A stretch of DNA of 64,000 bases from Trebouxia sp. TZW2008 (taxonomy: Eukaryota; Chlorophyta; Trebouxiophyceae; Trebouxiales; Trebouxiaceae): positions 1 to 64,000 of the forward strand of contig BDIU01000068.1 in the NCBI GenBank assembly GCA_002118135.1, in the 5' to 3' direction. The notes under the pieces were generated by a model that was given only the letters and a program-made list of their open reading frames with translations, was not told the DNA's origin and searched no databases. A program made the position numbers and the translations under genes. This document shows, piece by piece, positions 1-10,859 of this stretch; the first letter of the stretch is position 1, and each line of letters opens with the position of its first letter.

Positions 1-486
1 ATGTGCAGTACCACTGAGTGATGATCTGTGCAATACACCTCTGCATCGTCATTCACCTCCAAATCTCACTTGAGCATGTGATCTGAGTTGAGACACACAC
101 TCACTAGGACAGAGCCTAGTCTGTTACACTGAGCTTGTTCTCCACTTGCTGTCTGTAATTATCAGCGCTTGGTGCGCCAGCCTCTTGACAACACACCCAA
201 TTTGCATGCAGAGATGCTCTTGCTTGGGCCCAGATTCACCAAGGAGCAATGAGGAGCACTTATACGTGGGGAGCAGCTGAGGTAGCACTTTTGCATTTTA
301 ATAGCAGACTGTGGATTGATTTGTAACGTGTGACTTCAGCAGCAAGGCAAGTGGCGGACCTGGCTGGTGTTGTGAAGTCATAAACTTGCAGTGAAGTCAG
401 TAAGGAATATGATGCACAGATGATGACAAACATCAGACACACGTCACAAACTATTGACAGCATGAAGTTTGCAAATGTGGATAAAC

Positions 487-1093
487 TCAAAACAAGTCAA
501 GTGCGACATCTGCAATTATAACATCTTGCAGCCTCAATGCATACCTGCTGCCTTCACGTGGACCTGTATTGCTTCAGCATGGGCTACATTGCTGACCCCG
601 CCCGCTACCAAACTTGTGACAGAGACATTGGCCAGCTCTGTGCGAGATCTGATTTCGTTCTTCCAAAGTAGCTCTGCATACTTGCCGTATCTTGCATTGG
701 CTGTGACCAAAAAAATTTCCAGCTCTTCGGAACTCCGGAAATTTCCCATCCCTCCTGCAACAGCAAAACGTCTGCAGCTTTGACTTGTGCAACGCTGTTG
801 GCTTTAGGGAGCAAAGCACGAACATCACACAGCAAGCAGCAAAGAAAATGCAGTACGGCCAAGGCACTGTGAGACGTGGTGCGAGATTGTCAGCTCGGCG
901 CTTTATGCTGGTACATACAAGCAGTGCAAAATAGCAGACAAACACACGAGTAAGCAAACCTAGAAGGCGCTCGAGGCTTGAAGAGCCTGACGAGAAAAAG
1001 CTGTTTGCAGCATGAAGCGTCCAGTCTGAAAACGTCGACGGTGTCAATGTCCTCCACGGTTAATGGCCGGCGTGGGACGAGGGCCACGCACAA
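487..1093 (-). CDS. Fragmentary gene with a SAM-like exon
   Basis: The best-supported piece is a minus-strand exon at 754..545, bounded by a ttgctgttgcag acceptor and a gtatgc donor. It encodes about 70 residues including ANARYGKYAELLWKNEIRS and LVAGGVSNVAHAEAI, which has the helix spacing of a SAM (sterile alpha motif) domain. A terminal exon at 509..487 joins in phase and adds a short tail ending LDLF before TGA. A GC-rich open stretch at about 1090..960, ending at a gtttgc donor, may be an upstream exon. I could not join it in phase and found no ATG for it. SAM domains mediate protein-protein contacts; the role here is unknown. Splice signals and residue composition are seen; the domain name is a resemblance judged by eye. 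Confidence 0.3.
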
Positions 1094-1391
1094 GTATACT
1101 CGGTCGTGCCTGCCTTCTTAGGCTCTCTTATACGTCTGCGCAGCGGAAGGCCGTCACGGCGAACAAAGGACGGTGGGATCTCAACAGTGGTCTCCGCGAG
1201 CAGAGGTGAAAGCACCCGCTGCGTGTGCAGTAGAACTACGCTGCCGGGCTAAGCCAACCAAGAATGTTGAAGAAGTTGAAGAAGTTTGAAGACCAATTAA
1301 GCCATACGGCAGCCAATCTTCAAATGTACATAAGTCTGAATGTTTTTGTTAACTTTCTCAGATGTTTAAAAGCTCTCCTGAGGGAGGATGT
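755..1391. other. GC-richer region, possibly 5' part of the SAM-like gene
   Basis: Apart from the possible minus-strand exon near 960..1090, I see no supported gene. From about 1260 the sequence turns AT-richer and non-coding up to the LTR. A promoter for the minus-strand gene could lie around 1100..1250, but no TATA or other motif is convincing. Confidence 0.3.
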
Positions 1392-1400
1392 GAGCGTCAC

Positions 1401-1906
1401 AGCTGTGACGAAGCATTAGATAAGCACGCAAGTCCGTATTAGTCCAAGCTTGCCAGTGAATTAGGTACGCCGTAAGTTAGTAAATGTGAACTTAAAGCCA
1501 ATTTGGGATGACAAACATTGACCAATTCCTGTGTAGCAACTTAAAGTATTGCAGTCTGTCTAGCAAACATCAATCTGGCCTTTGTTTGTACAGTCGGTCA
1601 TGCAATCATTCTGACCAACAGTTTTGTGACCCTTTTTGTTAGAGACCAGACAGCATTTCTGTCTGTCTTTGGAAGCTTCTATAGCTTGATAAATAGCAAG
1701 CTCTTTGTTGGCAAAAGAGAGTAGAGTTGAGAGTTAGTTAGACCTTTGAGACTTGCGCTTCATACTGACACTTAGTTATTCCATCCAGCAGGAGCTGACG
1801 CCCTGCTGTTGTCCTTGTAAGTAACACACTCCGCCAACCCACATTGCGATCTGTGCATACATGCTTGCATTCACGTCTGCATACATACTTGCATAGCTAC
1901 GCCTCC
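1401..1906 (+). mobile_element. Solo LTR of a retrotransposon
   Basis: Positions 1414..1906 match the reverse complement of 36461..36953 almost base for base, and that copy sits at the 5' end of the gag-bearing element. At 1906 the similarity stops and the 9-base word gagcgtcac follows at 1907..1915. The same word lies at 1392..1400, just left of the repeat, so it looks like a target-site duplication. No primer-binding site or element interior follows 1906, so this is a solo LTR left by LTR-LTR recombination. The first 13 or so bases (1401..1413) are not shared with the other copy, so the left edge is less certain. Confidence 0.7.
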
Positions 1907-1915
1907 GAGCGTCAC

Positions 1916-3042
1916 AAGACAATCATGTGCAGAACGATTTGCAGTGACAGGCTGCTAGCAATCATTTCAGATTCCCTTGCAGCTGGGGTTTGTGAATGTA
2001 TAGCAGTTGTTTTAGTCTGATGTAAACTTCATTGGCTGTAAGTTACTGATACGTGAGTGAGAGCTAGCACTTTCTCTGCTTGGCTGGCGCCAGGCGCATG
2101 TAGGCATGATCCTGCAAGTAATCTTCGGCTCCCAACTTGTGGGGTACTGTGTTGACTGTGTAAACTGATGTGAGTCGTTCATGTGATGTGTGAATACAAT
2201 GTTCGAACATTTGCACAGCCCCGCACTGGTGATATCATAGGCTTGTTGCATCTACAGCCATACCATTGTAGAGGGCAAGTCAAGACCGTCTGTCAGTCGG
2301 ACTGACAGCATCCCTGCACACATGAAACTCATTTGACGCAACAGAACTGCTGCAGTGCACTTCCTGTATATACTTTGGAGTGTTTGGGTCGTGCTAGCAT
2401 GACTTTCTCCTGGTGGGGCCTGAATCAGCAAATTTCATCCCGGTGTAATTGTTGTCAGGCCAAGTGTGTCTGTCTGTGTGAAGCGTGAACACTCGATGTT
2501 GACATGACTGCTCGACGACTTTTGGCGGGCACAGCTTCGTGGTCAGCTCGAAAAAACATTTGCACAGCAGGTCGACTAGCCAATACTGCTGTCATCAACA
2601 GCTAGTCGCTGTGCCTGCTACCGCATCGAATAGCATTGACGAGCAGACTCGCGCATTTGAAACCGCACCGTAAGCAGAGAAGTCGAAGCCGGTGATTCAC
2701 GAGCTCGAAGCCGGTTAAACGCAAGCTGTACAAGACATGCCACAGGCCTTGCTTTGGTATGCAAAATGCAACGTTCTGACTGCTTCCCATAGTGCAAACG
2801 CCAGAATTGATCTATCGGCATCGCTGACACCTTGCCGCGTGGAGTTGCGATCCTGTGCGGCCTGTGCAGGACAAACAGCCCTGCTCTGCTCCTGACGATT
2901 CGTCCGAGCGCAAGTTGACATGTTAGGTAGACACCCCTGACTTGTGCAGCATCTAGGCAGCAGGCTTCATGGCATACGCCTGGACTGGCTGCCACAGCTT
3001 GATCCAGTCAGGACACCTAGTGCTGGGGTGACTTGTATGCAG
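1916..3042. other. Intergenic / probable upstream region of the CCCH gene
   Basis: No reading frame here is convincing. The stretch from about 2600 to 2930 is GC-richer and may hold the promoter, 5' UTR or an unrecognised first exon of the gene whose first supported exon starts at 3043. Short open frames on both strands look like chance openings. Confidence 0.3.
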
Positions 3043-6000
3043 GATCTTATAGCGTCCAGTCTCCACTACAGCAAGCCTGCTGGCCATACGGAGCATCCCA
3101 GGTAATATGCTGGCCTATGAAGCCATTGCTTCAGCTTTGGCAGTACAGCTTTGCTGTCCAGTGCAAGTCTCCTCATTATGAGTTGCAGTCTGTCTCTGCT
3201 GATGAGCCAGGCTGTACATATTGTGACGAGGTATCAACGTTGAGAGGAGGCAACCTGTAGGCTGCAAGTTCTGCTGCTACTCACAGCTGCATGGCTTGGC
3301 ACGCAGGTTCCACCTGCACCTCAGATGCCATATACTCCCTTTCCAAAAGTCCCAGCCTACTATTCTGGTCGCACTTCAGGCCCCAAGCAGCCTCACCTGG
3401 CTTTCCAGCATGGTGCATCAGAACCTGCAGCACATCATACACCCATGCAGACTTGCTTGCGCCACCAGGCACTAGCAAAGAATTGGGACCCTTGGCCTCG
3501 AGCAGACCCCTTACACTCCAAGCCCCCACACCTACACTCACAGCCACACCCACCAGCGGCTGTGCAGCCAACAGCTACTGCTTCTGTTCTGCACTCACAG
3601 TTCAGCACAAGCGTGCAGTTTGCTGCTCAGACGTTGGCTCAGCGCAAGCCTTGTCAGGTACTCACAGGGCCTTCTGTGCCTCCATCACAGGCTGCAACTG
3701 GCTCTCCTGCAGAGCATTTCAGCTTCAAGCTGTCAGCACCCAGGAGCTCAGCAGGCCAGCAGAAGCAGCTCAAGGATAAGGGCAGCAGCTCACAGCGCGT
3801 AGCTGGCACAACACTGATTCAAGAGCCAGCTCAGACAGCGTCTCAAGCAGCTGTGGCTTGCAAGCAACCATCAGCTGGACAACAGCGGGCAGCAGATGAA
3901 CCTAAGATGTGTCAGGAACGCAAGAAAGACAACTGCAAGCCTGTTGAAGATGGCAAGCAAGTCAGGGCAGCGTTGCAACCTCAGTCATGTGCTCCATTTT
4001 CTGAAGCGAGTTTGCAGACTGCCTTGCCGCAGACGCCGCCAGCAGCAGCTCCAGAGAGATTACCTCAGCATCAATTGGCTGCAGCAGCGCCACCTTTATT
4101 GCAGACCTCAGCAGACCAGTTGCTGCAGACTCCGTCTAAGCTATCATGGAACACAACTTCACAGAGGCTGAAGCAGCTGTTATCCCAGAAGAAGTTGGAG
4201 CTGACTGAGAAGCAATCTTGCAAGCTGTCACAGCAGCAGCAGCTCATGTCTGGCACAGAGCCTGATGCACAAGCCACAAGTTCCGTACGAGCAGGAGCAG
4301 CAGTGCATGGCGGCATGCAGCAACAAAGTCAGCTCAACAGCAATACCTCAGATCCTGCCCAGCTTGCCACACAGCTTTTGCATTCAGGTGCAGTAGGCAA
4401 CCACCAGGCTGATTGTCACAGGGTTCACACGACACAGCCGCCGAAAAGCTTGGTTGAGCAGCTTGATGAGCCAGCACTAGCAGAGTCCAAGCAGCCTGAT
4501 GATCAGCTTAACCGCACCTTCTGCTCTCGACACTCTGAAGTGTCTTTGGGTCCCCAGCCTCATTTAGAGCAGGCAGCAGAAAGGCAAATGCAATCACCTT
4601 CTCAGTTGCAGATGCAGCATGCCCATCAGTCCAAACTGCTGACTCCTGGACAAATGCCTGCTACAGAGCCTTTCAGTGGCAGGCCTGTGTGCGTGAACAG
4701 CAAATTCAAGACCACGCACAGTGCAGTTGGCAGGAAGCTTTTGGGCTTGCAAACCTCTTATGATGCAAATACGGCGCCGGATGGTACTGCAGATGGCAAA
4801 ATAGCCTTGACTGGCAAGGCTGGGGACAGTGCACCAGCATGTGGCAAGCTAGCTGACGGTGAAATGGCAGTTGAGCCTGCTCCCAAGAAACGGCGCTTTA
4901 CAGGTGACTTCTGTCTTGTGGCCAAAGTCATAGTGTGGGCTTTGTATCTGAAGCAAGCTCATTTATCTTTGGCATGTACTCATGAGTTCCTGCCATGCCT
5001 TGAGCGCTCCTATTACTCCACTGTCATACCAATGCGTGCTAAGCCCCATCGCATGCCGCCCTGTTGCTATGCTTGTTCACAGGACACTGCATACTTTTCC
5101 TCAAGTCATCTTAAATCATGTCGTGTCAACTGTCATGGAAGCTCATAATGGCGATGAGTCTGCACTCTCAGAACAATAGTGAGGGAGCTTTCCAATGGCA
5201 TGCAGTTGAAGACCCTGCGCTGGAGGTCAAGGACAACAGCCTGAGTCACAAGGCAAGCAATGACAGCAGGACAGATCACAGCCTCAAAAGCTACAGCAGC
5301 AGAAGCTCTAGCAGGAGGAGTTGCAGTAGCAGCATTGAAAGCCAACAGCACCATGACAGCAGCGACAACCGCAAGAGGCATTCTAGGAGCAGAAGCTACA
5401 GCAGAAGCAGATGCGACAGGCACTCAAGCAAAGATAGGACCAGAGGCAGGCTCAGCAGATGCTCTAGCAGAAGCAGCAGCGCAGGCAGGCACAGAAAGCG
5501 CTGCAGAAGATCAAGCAGAGGCAGGCGCAAGCACTGCAATGGCAGCAGCAGCAGGCAGGGCACGCACAGGACTTGGTGCAGCACAGAAATCTATGCAGAT
5601 GAGCACAACAAGCACCAGCAACACCACCACGATGAAGTCAATCTGAACACCAGGAGGAGCAGCAGCCACAGCAGTAAATGTCATGTCACTCACACTGACC
5701 ATAAAGATGCTGCACAGCGTTGTCAGCTACCACAACCTCTGCAGAGTGCAAGCCAAACGCACAGGCATGCAGAGACAGGCAATGCCTTGGGTGTGCAGCA
5801 TCAGGAGATGCGCATTGCTTACTCTTGGGGCTCAGACAGTGCTGTATCAGGACAGTTGCACGTCAGAGCCTGGATCCTCGCCACTGGGAATGCTGGCAAG
5901 CAGTGGCGCTCTTCAGGTGGATTCTTGATTTGTCAGCCCCCTTCAGCCCCCTGCGCCCCCTCCCGTTTGCCCTCTATGAGGAGGCCTGAATCGTCACTTG

Positions 6001-9000
6001 ACTTCTCTTTCATTGATGCCACAAGACATAAACCTTCCATGATGTGATGAGTTATACAGAATCTGGGCTGCAGCTGCAACAAAGCTCACTCACGTGTTCT
6101 TGCTGTTTTGCCTATAGCTGAGTCGCACTGACGTTTTCATTATGTAACTGGTGATAGTGAAGAAGATGTCATACAGAACTAGTCTTCTTCTTTGTCTGTG
6201 ACATAAGCCAACGACAATGCTCCCAAATTACATTGGACTGTCCTGACTCAGATGTTGCCAGAATGCAGTGATTAATGCCCATTTGCATTGTTTGTTGTCA
6301 TGAATGTCCTGTCATGGCAGTGCTTATTGCAGGGCTCGCACAGCATTCCAAGGATGTTCTGCCGCCAAAAACAGCGGTGCAAAATTGCCATGGCATAGAC
6401 AGCCTGAGCTCTGCCGTGTGGCAGTCAGATCTGAAGCCCTGCTGGAATGGAGACCTGTTGCTTCTTGTGCCTGCATTGTCCATCATCACGAATGTCCTGT
6501 GATAGCAGTGCTTATTGCAGGGCTCCCACAGCCTTCCAAGGATGTTCTGCCGCCAATAGTAGCAGTGCAAAACTGCCATGGCATAGACAGCCTGAGCTCT
6601 TCTGTGTGGCAGTCAGATCTGAAGCCCTGCTGGAATGGAGACCTGTTGGTTCTTGTGCCTTCCTTGTCAGCGGCTGGGGGAGACAAGGACGCTGACTTGG
6701 CCTCGGAGCTGGACTTTGCACGTCTCGCAAGCTTGCTATGGTACATCTCGACTGTTGCATTGTGCGTCATGAAAGCTTGCTGTGGTACAAGTCAAGCTCA
6801 CATGAATGTTGCTTAGTGGCATACATCCCCACATGCATTGCCCACCAAGGCTAACTAAGCAACCCATGATTGCAGCCATTTGCAGCTGTGCAAGCTTGAT
6901 ATCTGAAGGCACACTTAGACACAACTCCTCTCTTGCTTGACACATACTGTAGTTGCACATTGCTGCAATCTGGGCTGCTATTCTAAATCTGGCAGCATAC
7001 CGCAAGAGACATTTGCTCAGCAGGACTGCAGCATGAAACATTCTTGATCAGTGCGTCAATGTGTCATAATCATCAAGAAATATGTGTGTGATATAACAAA
7101 ACAGAGCATACGGAAGTGTTCCAAAGTGTGCATCACCAAGACGCAGTGTACGTTGTGGTACGCCAGATGGACACGCCAATGCATCAGTCATGGTATACAA
7201 ATGTGTCAGCGTATCCATCATTCAAGTGGAGAGTATGCTGATGTACTGTTCTTGATGAAATTGACGCTTGGTTGCTCGGCTTGTTTGCTGAGGTGTAGAT
7301 CATTCGCGATTTACGTCACAGTACATCATCAAACTGATGCTCTGTAGGGCATCAGGGCAGCCTATGACGGCAGCCGTCTCCTGTCTTGGGAGTGCACCAG
7401 GGCAGAAGGGCTCAGACCTCAGGACAAGGTGTTGGCTGACAAAGTGCAGAGGCAGCACTGATGACATTGTTGACATGCTCCCACAGGTAATGCTGTTCTG
7501 TACACTCTCATCAATCATGCTGACAGTGTGCTGAGTCATCCGGCAACCCTGTATGTTGCAGCAAAATACCTGCAGCTTGCTCTCAGCTTGCCCATGACCT
7601 TTCAACACGTTGTCATGCGTTCAACATTTACGTGGTAGGAGACAGTGCACTGCACTGTGCATGCTTTCGGACGTCCACATTCCACATTGCGTGCTGAGCA
7701 GATGTGTTGCAAAGGTGGTATTGACAGATAGCAGAAGGCCTGCTGGCAGTGTCAAACTGATTCAAACAGAGCAGCCAGCTAAGCTGCTGACCATTTGCAC
7801 TCTGAAGCGCAAGTGAGAGTCTGCAGGGGTCTCTCTGATGCTATCTGCATGCAAGTTGTTCACACCTGTGTACTGTGATGGCCTCTGTTGCACTGCATGC
7901 AAATTGACAACTTTGGAATGTACTGGCCTCTATTGAGCTGTCTGCATGCAAATGAACAGCTGCGAAAGGCACTGACCTCTGTCTGTATGCCCCAGGAATC
8001 TCGTGACAAGCTCAAGGCAATGGTGCCAGCTATGTTTCAAGGAGGCAGCAGCGCAGGCCACAGTTATATACTGGCTTTTGTCACTCTTGATCCTCAGTCT
8101 GGTAAACACCATGCCTCCCTGTTCTGGACTTGCTGTTAGTCATTGAAAGTTCCAATTTGAGACCATGCTTTGGTTGCAGTCAAGTGGCATGGCATGTTTT
8201 GGGTGCATCAAGTTACAGGCGTGCTTTAGGCTGCACAAATCAGGGACATGACAATCTGACTGATTGCTTGGTCATTGGATAAGCTGTGCATGACCTTGCT
8301 CACTGGCATGAACGTGTTTCATTAGACCAAGATTATGTCAGCCATGCCATTTCTGTTCACATACATTCCCTTGTGCTGTCATCACATTCATTGCAGTCAG
8401 CAGACTGTTGCATCGCTGTACAATGGCAGTGACAGGGTTACAATGGCAGTTCTTGTTGATGCTCTGTTACGCAGGTTGTGGTGACAATGCAGCTGAGTCC
8501 GAGTCAACAGTGTCAAGCAGCTCCAGTGATGGCTCATCCATAGATACATGTGCAGACAGACAGCATGCGAGGCACAGCCTGAATGATCCAAGCAGGTAAG
8601 CAGCAATGGCACAACGCAGTATTGGTACCAATGTCTGCTTGCAAGCAATTTTGACAGTCTCTTGTCTGTTGATGCAATAATGAGTATAGCAGACTCTGCA
8701 AACACAGTCATGCCTTGTGCTTGCTTGCAACAAGGACAGGGTTCAGTGCAATGCCTTCCGTGCCATTCTATGTATCTCTGTGCTGCGCTGCTACAGTTTT
8801 GTGCACCTGGCAGGTTTATTTTGCCAATTGCTGCGTGCTTATTACAGCAAGGACGATGTTACACATGGTGTTGTTTCAATTGAAATGATGCACATCAACA
8901 CTTTGTCGACAGTCTGCAGGAACGGGATGAACCCTGTTCCACGCCTGCCCAAAACTTTCAAGTCAGGGTTGTGCTACTCCTGGATACGGGGGGAAATCTG

Positions 9001-9052
9001 CCGTTTTGGTTTGCATTGTCACTTTGCACATGGACAAGCAGAGCTACGCTGA
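3043..9052 (+). CDS. Gln-rich, RS-rich CCCH zinc-finger protein (5' end not found)
   Basis: Likely a nuclear RNA-binding protein. Exons that join in phase: 3043..3101, 3135..3230, 3307..4903, 5206..about 5921, 6521..6740, 7348..7486, 7576..7634, 7750..7812, about 7938..8101, 8475..8595 and 8920..9052 (stop TGA). The 532-codon exon is Gln/Ser-rich and ends with a basic APKKRRFT nuclear-localisation-like motif. The next exon has a long Arg-Ser region, as in splicing factors. The last exon encodes one finger with spacing C-x8-C-x5-C-x3-H (CYSWIRGEICRFGLHCHFAH), typical of mRNA-binding CCCH proteins. The middle exons match no family I recognise. The start of the 7938 exon and the end of the RS exon are uncertain. 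The initiating ATG should lie upstream of 3043. Exon 6521 has a duplicated copy just upstream. Confidence 0.6.
6286..6663 (+). repeat. 188-bp tandem duplication spanning an exon start
   Basis: Two copies with a 188-base period: for example gaatgtcctgt at 6302 and 6490, and the acceptor cttattgcagggctc in both. Each holds intron sequence, the acceptor and the first two thirds of the exon (SKDVLPP...NCHGIDSLSS...WQSDLKPCWNGDL). Only the second copy runs on to a usable donor at 6741, so the first is an intron-resident relic. The relic is still open in the same frame. Confidence 0.85.
7846..7990 (+). repeat. Three degenerate 48-bp tandem units
   Basis: Units begin with tgcatgcaa at 7846, 7894 and 7943 and share a downstream gcctct or gacctct block. 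They lie just upstream of the exon ending at 8101, and the third unit may include its start. The pattern fits repeated duplication across that acceptor. Confidence 0.6.
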
Positions 9053-10323
9053 TCTATTAGTACCATTTTGCAATTGGTGTTCCCTCTGGGGCGCAGGGGA
9101 ACACCTCGTACCCAGTGCTCATACCGTGAAAAGATGTTCCCTTTGGAGTCCGAATGTGGGACCGGCCAACCAGAATGTCTCAAGACTCACATTGTGTGAT
9201 CCTGCTGCATTAGAGCTGCAGTCAAGACCTGAGCCGCTTTGTGCTAGCTAGCGCTCTTGGATTTTAATGAATGAGCCAATGCATGCATTACATACTCAGT
9301 ACAGCAGGATGAAAATATCGCTTGACAATGTGCCGCCGTTCAAAAAAATGAACCATTCACAAATGGATGTCAAACCATCTTTCAACATTGATGCTGACAA
9401 ATGGATTTCCTTATCTTACTATCGGCTGCCAAGTTCTGCTTTCTTTTGCTTCCGAATTGCTGTCCTTCTTGTTTTCCTGCTTACAAGCCTAGTAGCCTAA
9501 AAGATGCCATGATGACACCTGATACAATATCAAATAACTTGCAATGGCCAGACAAGACACCAAGGCCCGCTTAACTTTGTCTGGCATGTGCAATCGGTCT
9601 ACCCGCTGCTAAAGTCGCTGCTATTCACATCCTTTGGCAAGCTTCGTTGACTTCGGCACTGGTCATGTCTGCACACACCACGATCCCAGGGATATTTCCG
9701 TCCCTGGGATGGTCCCTGGGTTACAGCTAGACAAGCTGGCAGTGCTGAGGTGGCGGCAGCTACATTTACGTTCTTGTTTTGGCAGCGGAAAAGATGAATA
9801 AAGAAGACGAGCTCTCGAGTTTGCACAACGTTACGTGCGGAGTCTTTGCAGCAGCATCGCGCAGAAGTCGAGACATAGTCACTTGCAGACGGTCAGCAGC
9901 GTCGACGCAGCAGGCAGGCGCAGCCGCATTCGGCGTGAACCCCTCGCCCAAACAGGCAGCTGACGCTGCTTCGGATCTCGGCGCAAAGCTTGTCATCGAC
10001 CCGTGCTAACAGCCCTCGCGAAACCTTTGAAAAGGTGCTTCCTTACATTGTCACTTGTTTTTGGCCGATTTGATGTCTAGTTCTGGCTGAGCTAGTCCTT
10101 AGTGGTAAATTCGTGGGATGTCCTCGGGGTGCCTTGAGCGAGTCTGTTGATTCGTGGCTAAGCAGCTCTCTTCTCGTCTTCATCATGCATTGTGACATCT
10201 GAGTCACCTAGCTGCTACTCTCGTCGCATGTGTGGGCACACGCACGCGCAAATTACTTCGGATCTGCGAGTCTCGTTAACTGTCTGTTCGCGCAGCGTGC
10301 TAGCTCTGCAGTTTTGCGTCGTC
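9053..10323. other. Intergenic region between the CCCH and HARE-HTH genes
   Basis: No supported gene. The 9053..9500 part is probably 3' UTR of the upstream gene. The stretch 9770..10010 is GC-rich and open on both strands (for example 9779..10009 on plus), which may mark a promoter or first-exon region for the gene downstream rather than a separate gene. A short inverted pair (ccagacaa ... ttgtctgg) lies near 9548..9584. Confidence 0.3.
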
Positions 10324-10579
10324 ATGCCCGAGACGAATCGCACTCAAGGAAGTACATAATTTACCTTGTTTCAGCATGCATGCATGATGGCCCCCCATCA
10401 AAATCAGCCTGTACCCCTGCTGTGCTAACCCTAATTCAGCTACCACTTCCAGGTCTCAGGCACCAAAGACTTTGACTCTGCATAGTTTCCACTGCAGGCT
10501 GCATGACCCGCGAGTCTGACTTCACATGTGCATCTACTCAACGTCAAGACTGCATCAGTGTTAACACTGTGCCTTATGC

Positions 10580-10703
10580 ATTGCAGGCTGCATATCCCAC
10601 AACTGATTCCATTGCAGGCTGCATATCCCACAACTGATTCCATTGAAGGCTGCATATCCCACAACTGATTCCATTGCAGGCTGCATATCCCACAACTTAT
10701 TCC
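10580..10703 (+). repeat. 31-bp unit repeated four times
   Basis: Copies start at 10580, 10611, 10642 and 10673 and read attgcaggctgcatatccc and on. The unit matches the real acceptor plus first bases of the exon at 10855 (cattgcag followed by gctgcatg). It looks like an echo of that intron-exon junction lying upstream of it. Confidence 0.85.
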
Positions 10704-10859
10704 ATGCACCTGCCAATTTGATGCAAGGACCACTGCAGTGCTAACGTTGTACTTCTATTTTGCAGGCTGCTCCTGCAGGCAGCAACACTTCCACTTGCTC
10801 ACTGCCTCAATGCCCAGCTGCACAATTGCTGACGATGTGCCTTCTGCATTGCAGGCTGC

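Noticed and set aside
574..1047. 157-codon minus-strand frame with hydrophobic segments
   Set aside because: It starts with a non-ATG codon, runs across the better splice signals at 960 and 754, and conflicts with the SAM-like frame.
2190..2210. tRNA B-box-like gttcgaac
   Set aside because: No A box or cloverleaf can be drawn around it or around a similar word near 24447.
5260..5702. Other long frames opposite or overlapping the RS-rich exon
   Set aside because: They are shadow frames of the Ser/Arg-rich repeat; only the frame that joins the upstream exon in phase is kept.
6521..8101. SPOC domain in the middle of the CCCH gene
   Set aside because: A Trp-containing start and hydrophobic strands suggested it, but the residues could not be lined up with SPOC family motifs.
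10580..10703. CRISPR-like array (31-bp repeats)
   Set aside because: Units are directly adjacent with no spacers and match a neighbouring splice junction; the genome is eukaryotic.
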